From Labedaea rhizosphaerae (GTDB taxonomy: Bacteria > Actinomycetota > Actinomycetes > Mycobacteriales > Pseudonocardiaceae): DNA of 64,000 nt. The stretch spans positions 1,092,784 through 1,156,783 of the forward strand of contig NZ_SNXZ01000003.1 in the NCBI RefSeq assembly GCF_004362825.1, in the 5' to 3' direction. The translations under genes and the position numbers were made by a program. Positions 51,043 to 62,291 of the stretch are shown here, piece by piece (positions within the stretch are counted from its first letter, which is position 1; the number at the start of each line of letters is the position of its first letter). Under the pieces are notes generated by a model that did no database searches, had not been told where the DNA came from, and saw only the letters and a program-made list of their open reading frames with translations.

Positions 51043-53376
51043 CTATTCGTTGTGCAGCACGGTCGCGATCGTCAGCCGGCCGGCCGAACGAGCCGGCAGG
51101 TACGCACCGAGCACGGCGATGAGCACCCCGGCCAGCCCCAGCAGGGCGAGCACCGGCCACTGGTAGACGTGCACCACGAAGTCGAAGATGTCGGACTGCG
51201 CGGCCCGCATCATCGCCGGCAGGACCACGTGGTGCGCCACGAGACCCAGTGGCACCCCGAGCAGCCCGCCGACCACGCCGAGCCCGCCCATGGACGTCAC
51301 CATTATCACCACGACCTGGCGCGGCGTCATGCCGATCGACTTCAGCATGCCGAGGTCGCGCCGGCGTTCGCGGGCGTTGAGCGCCACCGTGTTGAACACG
51401 CCGAGCGCCGAGACGGCGCCGAGGATCACGGTGAGCACGGTCGCCGAGCTGACCAGCACCACGGCCTGGGACGACGTGGAGTCGCGCGGCGGCATGACCA
51501 CCAGGCCGGGGTCGCCCTTCGCCATCGCCGCCGCGTAGGCGGTCTGGTCGGTACCCGGAGCCAGTTGCACGACATAGGTGTCGGCACGCGCGTCCGGCGC
51601 GAGCCGGGCGAGGCCGGCCCAGTCGGCATAGACGACCGCTTCGGGGTTGGTCAGGGTGATCCCGGCGATCCGCAGCGGCAGCCGGTGCCCGGACCGTTCG
51701 AAGGTGACCGTGTCGCCGACGGACAGGCCACGCGCGTTGAGGAAGCGCGACGGCACCACGACCTCGCCCGGTCCCGGCCAATGGCCTTCCAGGAGCTTCG
51801 GCCCGAGCACCTCGTTGTCGCCACGGGAGAACTCGATCTCGGCGGCCTGGTCGCCGCCGACCACGGCCACCTGCAGGTCCACGGTCGCGGTGACGTGCTG
51901 GGTTCCCGGCAGGCCACGCAGCATCGCCTCGTCCTGGGCGTCGGTCAGGGACGCCCCGGCCGGCGGCGGTCCGCCGGGCTGGGCCGGCATCGGCGGCAGC
52001 TCGTGCACGCCGCCCGCGAGCACCTCGATCCGGTCGGGGTACACGGGGCGCACCGCGCCGTTGTACGCGTTCGCCGACAGGGTCACGCCGATCGCCAGCG
52101 TCACCGTGGTCACCCCGAGCACGATCGCGGCCAGGGTCAGCAGGCTGCGGGCCGGTCGGGCGAACGGCACGCCGAGGCCGAGACTGACCGAGCGGGGCAG
52201 CCGCACGCCGCCCAGCCAGCGCTGCACGCGCAGGGCCCGGCCCCGGCGTTGCCTGCTGCTCGCGCTGATCGCCTCGGCCGCGGGCAATCCCCGCGCCCGC
52301 AGCGCCGACACCAGCGCGGCCAGCGCGACCACCAGCGGGACGCCGATCAGCGCGGCCACGTCCACCCACAGGTCGACCCCGACGTCACTGGTGCCGAAGA
52401 TCGCGAACGCGTCGGCCAGCACCGGCCGCGCGACCACGTTCCCGGCCACGATCCCGACCACGCAGCCGGCCAGCGCGGGCACGCCGACCATCACCAGGTA
52501 CACCGCCATCACCTGGTTCGGGCTGAACCCGAGCGCCTTGAGCACGCCGATGTTGCGGTAGCCGGCCACGACCGCGCCACTGACCACGTTGGCCACGATC
52601 AGGATCGCGACCGCCAGTCCCAGCAGCCCGAAGACGACCAGGAACGGGATGTAGACGGCGGTCTCGGAGTTGAACCCCGCCTTGACGGCCAGGTAGGAAC
52701 CGCCGCCGAACACGGACTTCGCCGGCAGGCCCGCGAACACGGCCGCCTTGCCCGCGTCGATGTCCTGCTGGGTGTCGGCCTGGGCGAACCGGTACAACAT
52801 CTGTGTGGTGGTCGGGTGCAGCGCCGCCGCCTGCGCCGGCGTGACCCACGCGTCGGCGGACCCGCTGATCGAGTAGGCGGCGCCGACGACGGTCAACGTC
52901 GTCCCGTCGGCCAGCTCGATCCGGGTGCCGTTGGACGCCATCGGCTGACCCGGGACCTCGTTCAGCACGACTTCGCCGGGGGCGTTCACCCACCGGCCGC
53001 TCCAGAGGTCGAGCCGGTCGACCGGGCCCGCGGGATCGGCCCGGCCCACCGTGGTCATGCTGCGCTTGAGGAAGTCACCGCCACCGGTCGTGGCCACCGT
53101 GAGCTGCGCGAACGGCCCGGCCACCGCCTCGACCCCCGGCTTGCGCGCGGCCGCGCTGACCTGGGCGTCGGTGACCAGCGTGCGGTCGAACGCGGCGACC
53201 ACGTGGGCGCCGCGCTGCGCGGCGAACGCCCGGTCGTACGGCGCGGACGTCGAACTCAGCAACCCGAGCGCCATCACGATCGTGCCGGTGGACGCGGCCA
53301 CCACCAGCCAGATGACGATCGTCTGCAGCTTGCGCCTGCGCACCGCCGCCCGCGCCACCCGCCAGACCGCGTTCAC
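51043..53376 (-). CDS. ABC transporter permease, FtsX/MacB type
   Basis: A 777-residue permease with an N-terminal helix (IVIWLVVAASTGTIVMALGLL), a large extracytoplasmic domain, three helices with GYRNIGVLKALGFSPNQVMAVYL, a second extracytoplasmic domain and a second three-helix FtsX unit (RRRDLGMLKSIGMTPRQVVVIM). Works with the ATPase encoded just upstream; such systems extrude peptides or lipids or move signals rather than small solutes. GTG 53376 overlaps the ATPase stop. Confidence 0.92.
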   Translation of the reverse strand: MNAVWRVARAAVRRRKLQTIVIWLVVAASTGTIVMALGLLSSTSAPYDRAFAAQRGAHVVAAFDRTLVTDAQVSAAARKPGVEAVAGPFAQLTVATTGGGDFLKRSMTTVGRADPAGPVDRLDLWSGRWVNAPGEVVLNEVPGQPMASNGTRIELADGTTLTVVGAAYSISGSADAWVTPAQAAALHPTTTQMLYRFAQADTQQDIDAGKAAVFAGLPAKSVFGGGSYLAVKAGFNSETAVYIPFLVVFGLLGLAVAILIVANVVSGAVVAGYRNIGVLKALGFSPNQVMAVYLVMVGVPALAGCVVGIVAGNVVARPVLADAFAIFGTSDVGVDLWVDVAALIGVPLVVALAALVSALRARGLPAAEAISASSRQRRGRALRVQRWLGGVRLPRSVSLGLGVPFARPARSLLTLAAIVLGVTTVTLAIGVTLSANAYNGAVRPVYPDRIEVLAGGVHELPPMPAQPGGPPPAGASLTDAQDEAMLRGLPGTQHVTATVDLQVAVVGGDQAAEIEFSRGDNEVLGPKLLEGHWPGPGEVVVPSRFLNARGLSVGDTVTFERSGHRLPLRIAGITLTNPEAVVYADWAGLARLAPDARADTYVVQLAPGTDQTAYAAAMAKGDPGLVVMPPRDSTSSQAVVLVSSATVLTVILGAVSALGVFNTVALNARERRRDLGMLKSIGMTPRQVVVIMVTSMGGLGVVGGLLGVPLGLVAHHVVLPAMMRAAQSDIFDFVVHVYQWPVLALLGLAGVLIAVLGAYLPARSAGRLTIATVLHNE

Positions 53377-54062
53377 AGCGTCCGCTCCAGGGTCTGCTCG
53401 CGGGCGATCCGGCCGTCGACGATCTCGACGAGCCGGCTCGCGCACCGGGTGGCCAGCCGCTCGTCGTGGGTGACCAGCAGCAGCGTCTGGCCGATCTGGT
53501 TCAGGTCGAGCAGCAGGTCCATCACCTGCTCACCCGAGCGGGTGTCCAGCGCGCCGGTCGGCTCGTCGGCCAGCAGCAGCGCGGGCCGGTTCATCAACGC
53601 CCGCGCCACCGCGACCCGCTGGCGCTCACCCCCGCTGAGCTGGGCCGGGTAGATGTTCTTGCGGTCGGCGATCCCCAGCTCGCCGAACAACTCCAGCGCG
53701 CGCTTGCGTGCCTGCGCGGCCGGTGTCCCGGTCAGCTGCGCGGCTAGCGCGACGTTGTCCAGCGCGGGCAGGTCGTCGAGCAGGTTGAAGAACTGGAAGA
53801 TCATGCCGATCTTGCGCCTGCGGAACAGGGCGAGGCCCGTCTCCCGCAGCTTGCCGAGGTCCTCCCCCTGCACGACCACGGAACCCGACGTCGGCCGGTC
53901 CAGGCCGGCGATCATGTTCAGCAAGGTCGACTTGCCGCTGCCCGACGGGCCCATGACCGCGACCGCCTCCCCGGCGCACACGGTCAGCGTCACCCCGTCC
54001 AGCGCGACCGAGTCGCTGTACTCCTTGCGTACCGCGGTCAGGTGGACCACCTCGTTGCTCAT
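53373..54062 (-). CDS. ABC transporter ATPase, LolD/MacB type
   Basis: A 229-residue ATPase: Walker A GPSGSGKSTLL, Q-loop FQFFNLLDDL, signature LSGGERQRVAVARAL, Walker B LLLADEPTGALD and H-loop VTHDE. The MIFQFFNLL style is that of MacB/LolD exporters. ATG 54062 is used; ATG 54071 is possible. It forms an operon with the FtsX permease and is divergent from a two-component system that probably controls it. Confidence 0.94.
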   Translation of the reverse strand: MSNEVVHLTAVRKEYSDSVALDGVTLTVCAGEAVAVMGPSGSGKSTLLNMIAGLDRPTSGSVVVQGEDLGKLRETGLALFRRRKIGMIFQFFNLLDDLPALDNVALAAQLTGTPAAQARKRALELFGELGIADRKNIYPAQLSGGERQRVAVARALMNRPALLLADEPTGALDTRSGEQVMDLLLDLNQIGQTLLLVTHDERLATRCASRLVEIVDGRIAREQTLERTL

Positions 54063-54185
54063 GGTGGCCATCCTGTTCTGTTCGCCCACGCGGGGCATCG
54101 CACCGCGGAGGTAACCAGCGGGTGGTGTCATCCCTGCGATGTAGTCTCCGTTCGCTGGTCGGAGTCGACTCCCTGTCCGGGATAC

Positions 54186-54281
54186 CAACCTTTCGGTGCA
54201 CCTCAGGAACGACTCGAGGCCTGTTCACGACCGACTTCGCCCCCGGGAGCGCAACCCTTCGGTGCACCGTGGGAACGACTC
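54186..54281. repeat. two 30-bp direct repeats upstream of the histidine kinase
   Basis: Copies at 54186-54215 and 54252-54281 share CAACC-Y-TTCGGTGCACC and GGAACGACTC, differing at four positions; their starts are 66 bp apart. Each holds the palindrome GGTGCACC. They lie between the ABC ATPase and kinase genes and could be response-regulator sites, or members of a wider intergenic repeat family. Confidence 0.6.
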
Positions 54282-54342
54282 CGCGCTCGCCCGCGTTCGC
54301 AAGGAATAGGAAGGTGCGCCCGAGCGGTCGCGGGCTTCTACA

Positions 54343-55143
54343 GTGAGGTTCGTGGTGGCCTGGATGATCGCGGCGGTGGCGGTGCTGATCGCCGCGGTGT
54401 GCGCGCTGCGCCTGGTGCGGGTGCGGCGGGCCCACGCGGCGGCGATCGGCGAGCGGGGCTGGCTGCTGGAACGGGAACGCGAAGCGGCCGCCCGCACGGC
54501 GGTGGACGCCGAACGCGCGCGGATCGCCCGCGAGCTGCACGACATCGTGAGCCACAACGTGAGCCTGATGGTCGTGCAGGCCGGTGCGGCGCGCCAGGTC
54601 GTCGCCACGCAGCCGGACGAGGCGACGGAGGCGTTGCTGGCGGTCGAGACCGCGGGCCGGGACACGATGACGGAGCTGCGCAACCTGCTCGGCGTGCTCG
54701 CCCCGCCCGCGGACGGGTCCGAACCGGACGACCTCGCGCCGCAACCGAGCCTGGCCGAACTGAGCACGCTGATCGACCGGATCGCGTTCGCCGGATTGCC
54801 CGTGGAGGTAAGGATTTCCGGCGACCCGGTGCCGCTGCCGTCCGGTGTGGACATGACGGCGTACCGGATCGTGCAGGAGGCGCTGACCAACGCGCTCAAG
54901 CACGGCGACGGCCGCAAGGCCGAGGTGACCGTGCGCTACGCCGAGCACCAGCTGCGCATCGAGGTGCTCAACACCGGGCCGAGCGTGTTGTCCGGCGACC
55001 GCCCGCCCCCGGTCAAGGACGGCGGTCGCGGCCTTTTCGGTCTGCGCCAACGGGTCGCGGTGTTCGGCGGCGACTTCGACGCCCGGCCTCGCCTCGGCGG
55101 CGGCTTCCGGGTCCGCGCCAAGATCCCCTTGGAGAAACCGTGA
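54343..55143 (+). CDS. sensor histidine kinase, NarX/DesK (HisKA_3) type
   Basis: A 266-residue kinase with one N-terminal helix (VAWMIAAVAVLIAAVCALRLV) and almost no sensor domain. The HisKA_3 box ERARIARELHDIVSHNVSLMVV carries the phosphorylated His; the ATPase domain has YRIVQEALTNALKHG and GGRGLFGLRQRVAVFGG. A minimal sensor suggests signal input through the ABC permease, as in Bce-like systems (inference). GTG 54343 is used. Its stop overlaps the regulator's GTG. Confidence 0.92.
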   Translation: MRFVVAWMIAAVAVLIAAVCALRLVRVRRAHAAAIGERGWLLEREREAAARTAVDAERARIARELHDIVSHNVSLMVVQAGAARQVVATQPDEATEALLAVETAGRDTMTELRNLLGVLAPPADGSEPDDLAPQPSLAELSTLIDRIAFAGLPVEVRISGDPVPLPSGVDMTAYRIVQEALTNALKHGDGRKAEVTVRYAEHQLRIEVLNTGPSVLSGDRPPPVKDGGRGLFGLRQRVAVFGGDFDARPRLGGGFRVRAKIPLEKP

Positions 55144-55796
55144 CCCGCGTGGTGATCGCCGACGACCAGGCGTTGGTGCGCACCGGTTTCCGGATGATCC
55201 TGACCGCCGGCGGCATCGACGTGGTCGGCGAGGCGGCCGACGGGCTCGCCGCGGTGACCGCCGTCCGGTCGCTGCGCCCGGACGTCGTGCTGATGGACAT
55301 CCGGATGCCAGCCATGGACGGGCTCGCGGCGACCCGCCGCATCCTGGCCGAGCAGTCGGACTGCCGAGTGCTCATGCTGACCACGTTCGACCTGGACCGC
55401 TACGTCTACGACGCGCTGGCCGCGGGTGCGAGCGGGTTCCTGCTCAAGGACGTGACGCCGGAGCACCTCGTCGCGGCGGTGCGCTTGGTCGGCACCGGCG
55501 ACGCGTTGCTCGCGCCATCGATCACCCGGCGGCTCGTCGAGCGGTTCGCCGCCGGTCCCGGCACCCCGCCGGTGGTGCACCGCGACCTCACCGCGTTGAC
55601 CCCGCGCGAGCGCGAAGTGCTGGCGCTGGTCGGGCGCGGCCGGTCCAACACCGAGATCGCCGACGACCTGACGTTGAGCGAGGCCACGGTGAAGACCCAC
55701 GTGACGCGGATCTTCGGCAAGCTCGGCCTGCGCGATCGCGCGCAGGCCGTCGTGCTCGCCTACGAGACCGGGCTGGTCGCACCCGGGCGCAACTGA
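55140..55796 (+). CDS. NarL/FixJ-family response regulator
   Basis: A 218-residue regulator: receiver domain with VVIADDQ, phospho-Asp in VVLMDIRMP and Lys in FLLKDVTPEHL, then a LuxR-type HTH LTPREREVLALVGRGRSNTEIADDLTLSEATVKTHV. Coupled to the kinase by GTGA. It probably regulates the divergent ABC exporter. Its 3' end overlaps the convergent amidohydrolase by 37 bp. Confidence 0.94.
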   Translation: MTRVVIADDQALVRTGFRMILTAGGIDVVGEAADGLAAVTAVRSLRPDVVLMDIRMPAMDGLAATRRILAEQSDCRVLMLTTFDLDRYVYDALAAGASGFLLKDVTPEHLVAAVRLVGTGDALLAPSITRRLVERFAAGPGTPPVVHRDLTALTPREREVLALVGRGRSNTEIADDLTLSEATVKTHVTRIFGKLGLRDRAQAVVLAYETGLVAPGRN

Positions 55797-57313
55797 TCGC
55801 CACGCAGCTCCAGCACCGCGTAGGGACGCGGGTGGCCGAGGTCGACCACCTGCACGCGCACCTTCTGCCGGGTCGCCTCCTGGATCACGCAGGCGTACCA
55901 CTCGTCGCCGTCACGCACCTGCCAGCGCTCGGCCAGCACCGCCAGCCCGCGCTCGTGCACCAAGTCCACCGCGTCGTCCCGTGTGGACGGTGGGCCGAGC
56001 GGGTAGCCGAAAACGGTGCAGGGCAACCAGGTCCCGTCCGGGCAGGGACGCAAGTAGCCGAGCAGGGCGTCGTCGTCCTCGCGGATGACCTCCTCTTCCT
56101 TCAGCAGGGCGGGAAGGGCGTCGAGCACCTTGTCGACCTGGGCCTTGAGCGCGGTGATCAGCTCGCGTTCGTGCTCGCTGCCGGGGAATGCCTGCCGGTC
56201 GTACCCGACACCGGCGCGCCAGATCCCCTTGATGCGCCTGGTGTCGGTGATCCGCTGAGTCGGGTCGCCGTCGACCAGCACGAGGTCGGCGCGCTTGCCC
56301 GGCGCGACGACGCCTCGGTCGGTGAGGCCGAACCGCCGGGCCGGTGCCTCGGTGGCCGACCGCAGCGCCTGGGCCGGGGTGAGCCCGGCTTGCACGAGCA
56401 GTTCCAGTTCGCGGTGCAGGCTCGCGCCGTGGACGGTGCCCGGGTTGGGGACGTCGGTCCCGGCGAGCAGTTCCACGCCGGCGTCGATGAGCTTGCGCAT
56501 GTTGCCGAGCGCGCGGTCGTAGCCGATGTCGGTCCAGCCGGTGGGCACCTGCGTGAGCGCCGCCTTCCAGAACCCGCCGAGCCACGGGCTCAGGTGCGGG
56601 TCGGCGAGCATCGTCGCGCCACCCGCGCCCTGGAAGACGTTCTCCAACGTGGCCAGCGTCGGGGTGACGAAGACGTTGTGCGCGACGAGGGCCTGGACCA
56701 GCTCGTCGGGCAGCTCCTCGTCCATGGGCAGGTGCTGCAGGCCGTCGGCGCCCGCCTCGACCGCGTCCAGCGCGGCGACGCAGGTGGTCGTGTGCACGGT
56801 GACCAGCAGGTTCCGGGCGTGGGCGGCCTTGGTGAGGGCTTCGACGGTCGGCCGGTCGAGGGTGGGCACCGGGTACCGCGAGCCGCGGTCGTAGATGATC
56901 TTGAGGTAGTCGGCGCCTTCGCCGATCCGCGCCTCGACGAACGCCTCGGGGTCCTCGACGTACGGGATCGGCGCGTACATGGCCGACGGGTGACCGCCGG
57001 GCGCGGTCGCGCCGATGCCCGACGAGCGGAAGTCGGCGCCGCCCGACGACCTGAGCCGCACGAGCAGGTCTGGCTTGGTGAACATGTCCAGTTCGGTGGT
57101 CACGCCGAAGCTCAGCGCCTGGTGCGGGGCGCCGGGCAGCAGGTGGACGTGCGCGTCGATGAGGCCGGGCAGCAGCGTGGCGCCGCGGGCGTCGACCACC
57201 TCGTCGCCGGCCTCGACCCGTGCGTCGAACCCGGCGATGACACCGTTCTGGATCCGCACCGCGGTGCTGTGGGGGCCGTCGAAGACGCGGGCGTGCTGGA
57301 TGACGAGTGACAT
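55760..57313 (-). CDS. amidohydrolase-family protein
   Basis: A 517-residue metal-dependent hydrolase. Residues 50-70 hold LLPGLIDAHVHLLPG (HxH); LKIIYDRG has the bridging Lys, TVHTTT and LQHLP supply His ligands and AGTDVPNPG the Asp. A C-terminal extension of about 110 residues after the ADLVLVDGDP barrel closure matches nothing I know. Divergent from a MerR-TipAS regulator with a palindrome between them, so it is probably drug- or ligand-inducible. Substrate unknown. Confidence 0.88.
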   Translation of the reverse strand: MSLVIQHARVFDGPHSTAVRIQNGVIAGFDARVEAGDEVVDARGATLLPGLIDAHVHLLPGAPHQALSFGVTTELDMFTKPDLLVRLRSSGGADFRSSGIGATAPGGHPSAMYAPIPYVEDPEAFVEARIGEGADYLKIIYDRGSRYPVPTLDRPTVEALTKAAHARNLLVTVHTTTCVAALDAVEAGADGLQHLPMDEELPDELVQALVAHNVFVTPTLATLENVFQGAGGATMLADPHLSPWLGGFWKAALTQVPTGWTDIGYDRALGNMRKLIDAGVELLAGTDVPNPGTVHGASLHRELELLVQAGLTPAQALRSATEAPARRFGLTDRGVVAPGKRADLVLVDGDPTQRITDTRRIKGIWRAGVGYDRQAFPGSEHERELITALKAQVDKVLDALPALLKEEEVIREDDDALLGYLRPCPDGTWLPCTVFGYPLGPPSTRDDAVDLVHERGLAVLAERWQVRDGDEWYACVIQEATRQKVRVQVVDLGHPRPYAVLELRGDQLRPGATSPVS

Positions 57314-57326
57314 GCCGCGACCGTAA

Positions 57327-57347
57327 AACCTGACGTCACGTTAGGTT
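57327..57347. promoter_or_regulatory. MerR operator between amidohydrolase and regulator
   Basis: AACCTGACGT (57327-57336), C, ACGTTAGGTT (57338-57347): 10-bp arms with one mismatch, in a 40-bp intergenic gap. Size and place fit a MerR-type binding site overlapping the promoter spacer. Confidence 0.65.
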
Positions 57348-57353
57348 CAAGTC

Positions 57354-58073
57354 ATGGGTGAGACGTGGAAGGTCGGCAGGCTGGCCGAGGCGACCGGGCT
57401 GAGCGTGCGCACGCTGCACCACTACGACCAGATCGGCCTGCTCACCCCGTCGGCACGCACGGCCTCCGGCCACCGCCTGTACACCGAGGTCGACGTCGCC
57501 CGCCTGCACGCGATCATCACCCTGCGCGACCTCAAGGTCCCGCTGCCGACGATCGCCACCTTGCTGGGCGGCGAGCCGGACGTGCTGAGCCTGCTGGAGG
57601 GTCACCGCCGGCGCATCGACGACGAGATCGCGGTGCTGCGGGAGCTGCGTGGTCACCTGGCGGTGCTGACCGAGACCGTGCGCGCGCAGGGCCCGTCGGC
57701 GTCGGCTTTGCTGGCGTCGATCGGCGAAGTGGTCGCCGCGCGCCGCGCCTTCGACGACTACTTCACGCCCGCCCAGCGCGCCTCGCTGGCCGACCGCCAG
57801 GAGGCCGGACAAGCGGCGGCGGCGCAGTGGCCCGCGCTGATCGCCCGCGTGCGCGCCGAGATGTCCGACGGCACCAGCCCTCGCGATCCCCGCGTCCAGG
57901 CCCTGGCCCGCGAGTGGTCGCAGCTGCTGGAGTCCTTCCACGGCAAGGATCCCGCGATGCGTGCGGCCCTGTACCGGATGCACACCGAGAACTCCGCCCA
58001 GATCGCCGCCCGCGGCGGCCCGGACCAGGAGATGATCGACTACATCGCCGCGGCCATGCACCCGGATGACTGA
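57354..58073 (+). CDS. MerR-family regulator with TipAS-like domain
   Basis: A 239-residue regulator: MerR HTH at 5-75 (KVGRLAEATGLSVRTLHHYDQIGLLTPS ... GHRLYTEVDVARL), a coiled coil (about 80-115) and a C-terminal helical TipAS-type ligand domain (WPALIARVRAEMSDGTSPRDP ... MIDYIAAAM). TipA-like proteins sense bulky peptides or drugs. Divergent from the amidohydrolase it likely controls. Confidence 0.92.
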   Translation: MGETWKVGRLAEATGLSVRTLHHYDQIGLLTPSARTASGHRLYTEVDVARLHAIITLRDLKVPLPTIATLLGGEPDVLSLLEGHRRRIDDEIAVLRELRGHLAVLTETVRAQGPSASALLASIGEVVAARRAFDDYFTPAQRASLADRQEAGQAAAAQWPALIARVRAEMSDGTSPRDPRVQALAREWSQLLESFHGKDPAMRAALYRMHTENSAQIAARGGPDQEMIDYIAAAMHPDD

Positions 58074-58098
58074 ATTTTTCACCACCCGGCGCCATCCT

Positions 58099-58124
58099 GT
58101 GACACATTTACCCCCATCTGTCAC
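58099..58124. promoter_or_regulatory. inverted repeat before secreted EEP gene
   Basis: GTGACA (58099-58104) and TGTCAC (58119-58124) with 14-bp spacer, 19 bp before the start codon. Possible operator; weak support. Confidence 0.3.
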
Positions 58125-58143
58125 GGCTTGACTGGAGGCGATC

Positions 58144-59178
58144 ATGACCCTTGCCCGTCGGTTCGCCGTCGCCACGGCCGCCGTGGCGACAGCGTTGACC
58201 ACCCCCGTGTTGACCACCACCGTGCTCGCGCAGGCGGCGCCATCCGCCACCACTTCCGTCACCGCGGACCGCGTGCTGCGCGTCTACACCGACAACATCG
58301 AGAACCTGGTGCGCAACAACCCCGACGGGACGTGCACGCGGATCTCCGGTCCGGACCACCTGGCGTCGATGCTGGTGGACGACAACGGCAAGACGAGCAC
58401 GTCGTCGGTGGTGGCGCCGGATCTGCTGATCGTGCAACAGATCCGCGGCCAAGGTCAGGCCGATGCCTACGCAGACCAGCTCTCGGCGAAGTTCGGGCTC
58501 CCGGCGGGTGCGTACAAGGCGATCGTGGCGTGGGCCGACCCCGAGGAGTGGGGCGGCAGCCACCACTGCAGCGACCAGTCGCTCGGCGACCTGAAGAAGC
58601 GCCAGACCAACGGCCTGATCTACAACTCGCAGCGGCTCAGCCTCGCCGCCGGTGACGTGTCGAAGTACTGGAGCGCGGGCTGGCTCAAGCCGGGCACCGC
58701 GTACGACGACGGCGCGGGCTGCACGTTGTACAAGCCGCCGAACGCCGACAGCGACAGCACCGACCAGTACAAGTGGAAGCGCACCACGGCCATCGCGGCC
58801 CGGTTCACCATCAAGGCGACCGGAACCAGCGTGTTCGCCGCGACCATGCACCTGCCCCAGGAGAACGCGTCGCACGCCTGCGCGGGCGACGGCGACAAGG
58901 GCATCGGCGGCAGCGGCATCCACGTGGCCGCGGACGCGACCAGCCTGATGAACGCCTCCACCATCCGCGTCATCGGCATCGACGCCAACCGCACCGGCAT
59001 CGCCGCGAACACGTTGAGCGGCTTCGGCATGACCGGCCACGGCACCGCCGCGACCGACGGGTCCCGCAAGATCGACTACATCTTCGTCCGCGGCACCGTG
59101 CAGCCCTCACCCATCGACTACACCGTGGCGAGCACGAAGTCCAACCACCTCGCGCTGTACGCCTTCATCACGTTCTGA
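58144..59178 (+). CDS. secreted endonuclease/exonuclease/phosphatase (EEP)-fold protein
   Basis: A 344-residue exported protein with a Sec signal peptide (1-32, ending VLAQAAPSA). EEP-fold landmarks are in order: VYTDNIENL (metal/phosphate Asn), ATMHLP (His), IGIDANR in the place of GDFN, KIDYIFVRG (Asp) and SNHLALYAFITF (terminal His). Four or more cysteines suggest disulphides outside the cell. It could be an extracellular nuclease or phosphodiesterase. GGAGG precedes the ATG. Confidence 0.78.
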   Translation: MTLARRFAVATAAVATALTTPVLTTTVLAQAAPSATTSVTADRVLRVYTDNIENLVRNNPDGTCTRISGPDHLASMLVDDNGKTSTSSVVAPDLLIVQQIRGQGQADAYADQLSAKFGLPAGAYKAIVAWADPEEWGGSHHCSDQSLGDLKKRQTNGLIYNSQRLSLAAGDVSKYWSAGWLKPGTAYDDGAGCTLYKPPNADSDSTDQYKWKRTTAIAARFTIKATGTSVFAATMHLPQENASHACAGDGDKGIGGSGIHVAADATSLMNASTIRVIGIDANRTGIAANTLSGFGMTGHGTAATDGSRKIDYIFVRGTVQPSPIDYTVASTKSNHLALYAFITF

Positions 59179-59241
59179 ACCCAAGACGTGTTCCACCACG
59201 GTCGCCGAATCGGCTGAGCGGCCTGCGAGGGGCCAAGCGTA

Positions 59242-59256
59242 TGGTCAGGTTGACCA
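59242..59256. promoter_or_regulatory. short palindrome upstream of small gene
   Basis: TGGTCA-GGT-TGACCA, perfect 6-bp arms, about 58 bp before the start at 59314. Possible operator. Confidence 0.3.
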
Positions 59257-59313
59257 GGGCCGTTGGTGGTTTCCGCGCATGAAACGGCCCGGAGCGGGAA
59301 AGAGGTACGCGTG

Positions 59314-59634
59314 ATGACCCGCATGGCGGCCGGCCCCGTCCGCACCGACCACCCGAACTACGCGAGCCACCGGGCGGCGCCGCCCGGGTACTGGCTGCGC
59401 CGCGGCGTGCGCACCGCGCTCGCCGAACTCGACCACGCCGAGGTCGACCAGGCCACGGCCCACCTGCTCGACCTCGTCCTGCGCGACGCGCTGGCCCTGA
59501 CCGCGGCCACCGGCGACACCTGCCGGTTCCTGCCCGCGATCTCGGCGGTCAGACAAGCCCGCACCGCGCTGCGTTCCGGCGAGGTCCGCCAGGCCCGCGA
59601 CGCCCTGGCCGCGGCCGGCACCGCGCTCGGCTAG
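59314..59634 (+). CDS. small hypothetical helical protein
   Basis: A 106-residue soluble protein, mostly helical (LAELDHAEVDQATAHLLDLVLRDALAL, AVRQARTALRSGEVRQARDALAAAG). ATG 59314 follows AAAGAGG. Good coding bias. No family recognised. It ends 3 bp before the convergent ABC-F gene. Confidence 0.6.
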   Translation: MTRMAAGPVRTDHPNYASHRAAPPGYWLRRGVRTALAELDHAEVDQATAHLLDLVLRDALALTAATGDTCRFLPAISAVRQARTALRSGEVRQARDALAAAGTALG

Positions 59635-59637
59635 CGC

Positions 59638-61274
<1,637 letters not shown>

Positions 61275-61278
<4 letters not shown>

Positions 61279-62201
61279 CGTTTCCTCACCAGGTCAGCGG
61301 CCGCGGTCGGCCAGTCGGGGAAAGTGAACTCGAAGCCCGCGTCGAGCAGGCGACCGGGGACCACCCGCCGGCTCTTGAGCAGCAGTTCGGTGTCCGAGCG
61401 CAGCACCAACGCACCGAGTTCGGCCATCCATTTCGTCGCGGGCGACCCGACCGGCATCCCCACCGCCGCCCGCAGCACGCGCATGAACTCGCGTTGCGGC
61501 AACGGGTTCGGCGCCGCCAGGTTCACCGGTCCCACCAGCTCGGACGCCAACAGGAACTCGACCGCTCGGACCAGGTCGGCACCGTGGATCCACGAGACAT
61601 ACTGCCTGCTGCCCGCGACCGCGCCGCCGAGGCCCAGCCGTGCCATCTTGCGCAGCACGTCGAACACGCTGCCCCGGTCCCGGCTCATGATCACCGCGGC
61701 ACGCAAGGCGACCTTGCGGGTGTCCGGCGTCGCGGCTTCCTGCTGGGCCGCCTCCCACTGCTTGGCGATCTCGACGCTGAACGCCCAGTAGTCCGGCACG
61801 TCCGGCTCGGCGCCGCCGACGATGCCGGCGGCCTCGTCGTTGGCCGCGTCGAACCGGTGGGCGTAGATGGTGGCGGTGCTCATCTGCAGCCACACCTTCG
61901 GCGGCTTCTTCGCCGCGGCGATCGCCTGTCCGACGACCCGGGTGGAGTCGACCCGCGAGTCCATCATCTCCCGCAGGTTCTCCGGCGTGTAACGGCAGCT
62001 CACGCTGCGTCCGGCCAGGTTGATCACCGCGTCGGCGCCGTCGATTTCCTCGGTCCAGGCTCCGGCGGTGCGACCGTCCCAGCGCACGGTGCCCGGACTG
62101 CCGGAGCGGGACAGAACGACGACGTCATGGCCGTTGTCGGCGAGGGCGCGGCACAACATGGCGCCCGCGTTGCCGGTGCCACCGGGAACGACGATCTTCA
62201 C
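61275..62201 (-). CDS. TIGR01777-family NAD-dependent epimerase-like protein
   Basis: About 308 residues. Rossmann motif VVPGGTGNAGAMLCRAL at the N-terminus, then VINLAGRSVSCRYT, STATIYAHRFD and the C-terminal DUF1731-type end (GFEFTFPDWPTAAADLV) typical of TIGR01777/YfcH proteins. Function is not established for the family. GTG 62201 is chosen because the alternative at 62216 lies in the terminator hairpin. ATGA overlap with the ABC-F gene. Confidence 0.88.
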
Positions 62202-62215
62202 ACGGACATGAAACA

Positions 62216-62258
62216 CCCCTCGGCGCCGCCAGGTCGGGGGTCCGCCGGCACCGAGGGG
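62216..62258. terminator. hairpin terminator after the ThiL-like gene
   Basis: CCCCTCGGCGCCG (62216-62228) and CGGCACCGAGGGG (62246-62258) pair with one mismatch. On the minus strand it follows the ThiL-like gene and precedes the epimerase gene. Confidence 0.7.
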
Positions 62259-62291
62259 TTCAGTGTGTCCATCGGAACACGCTCGTGTTCG

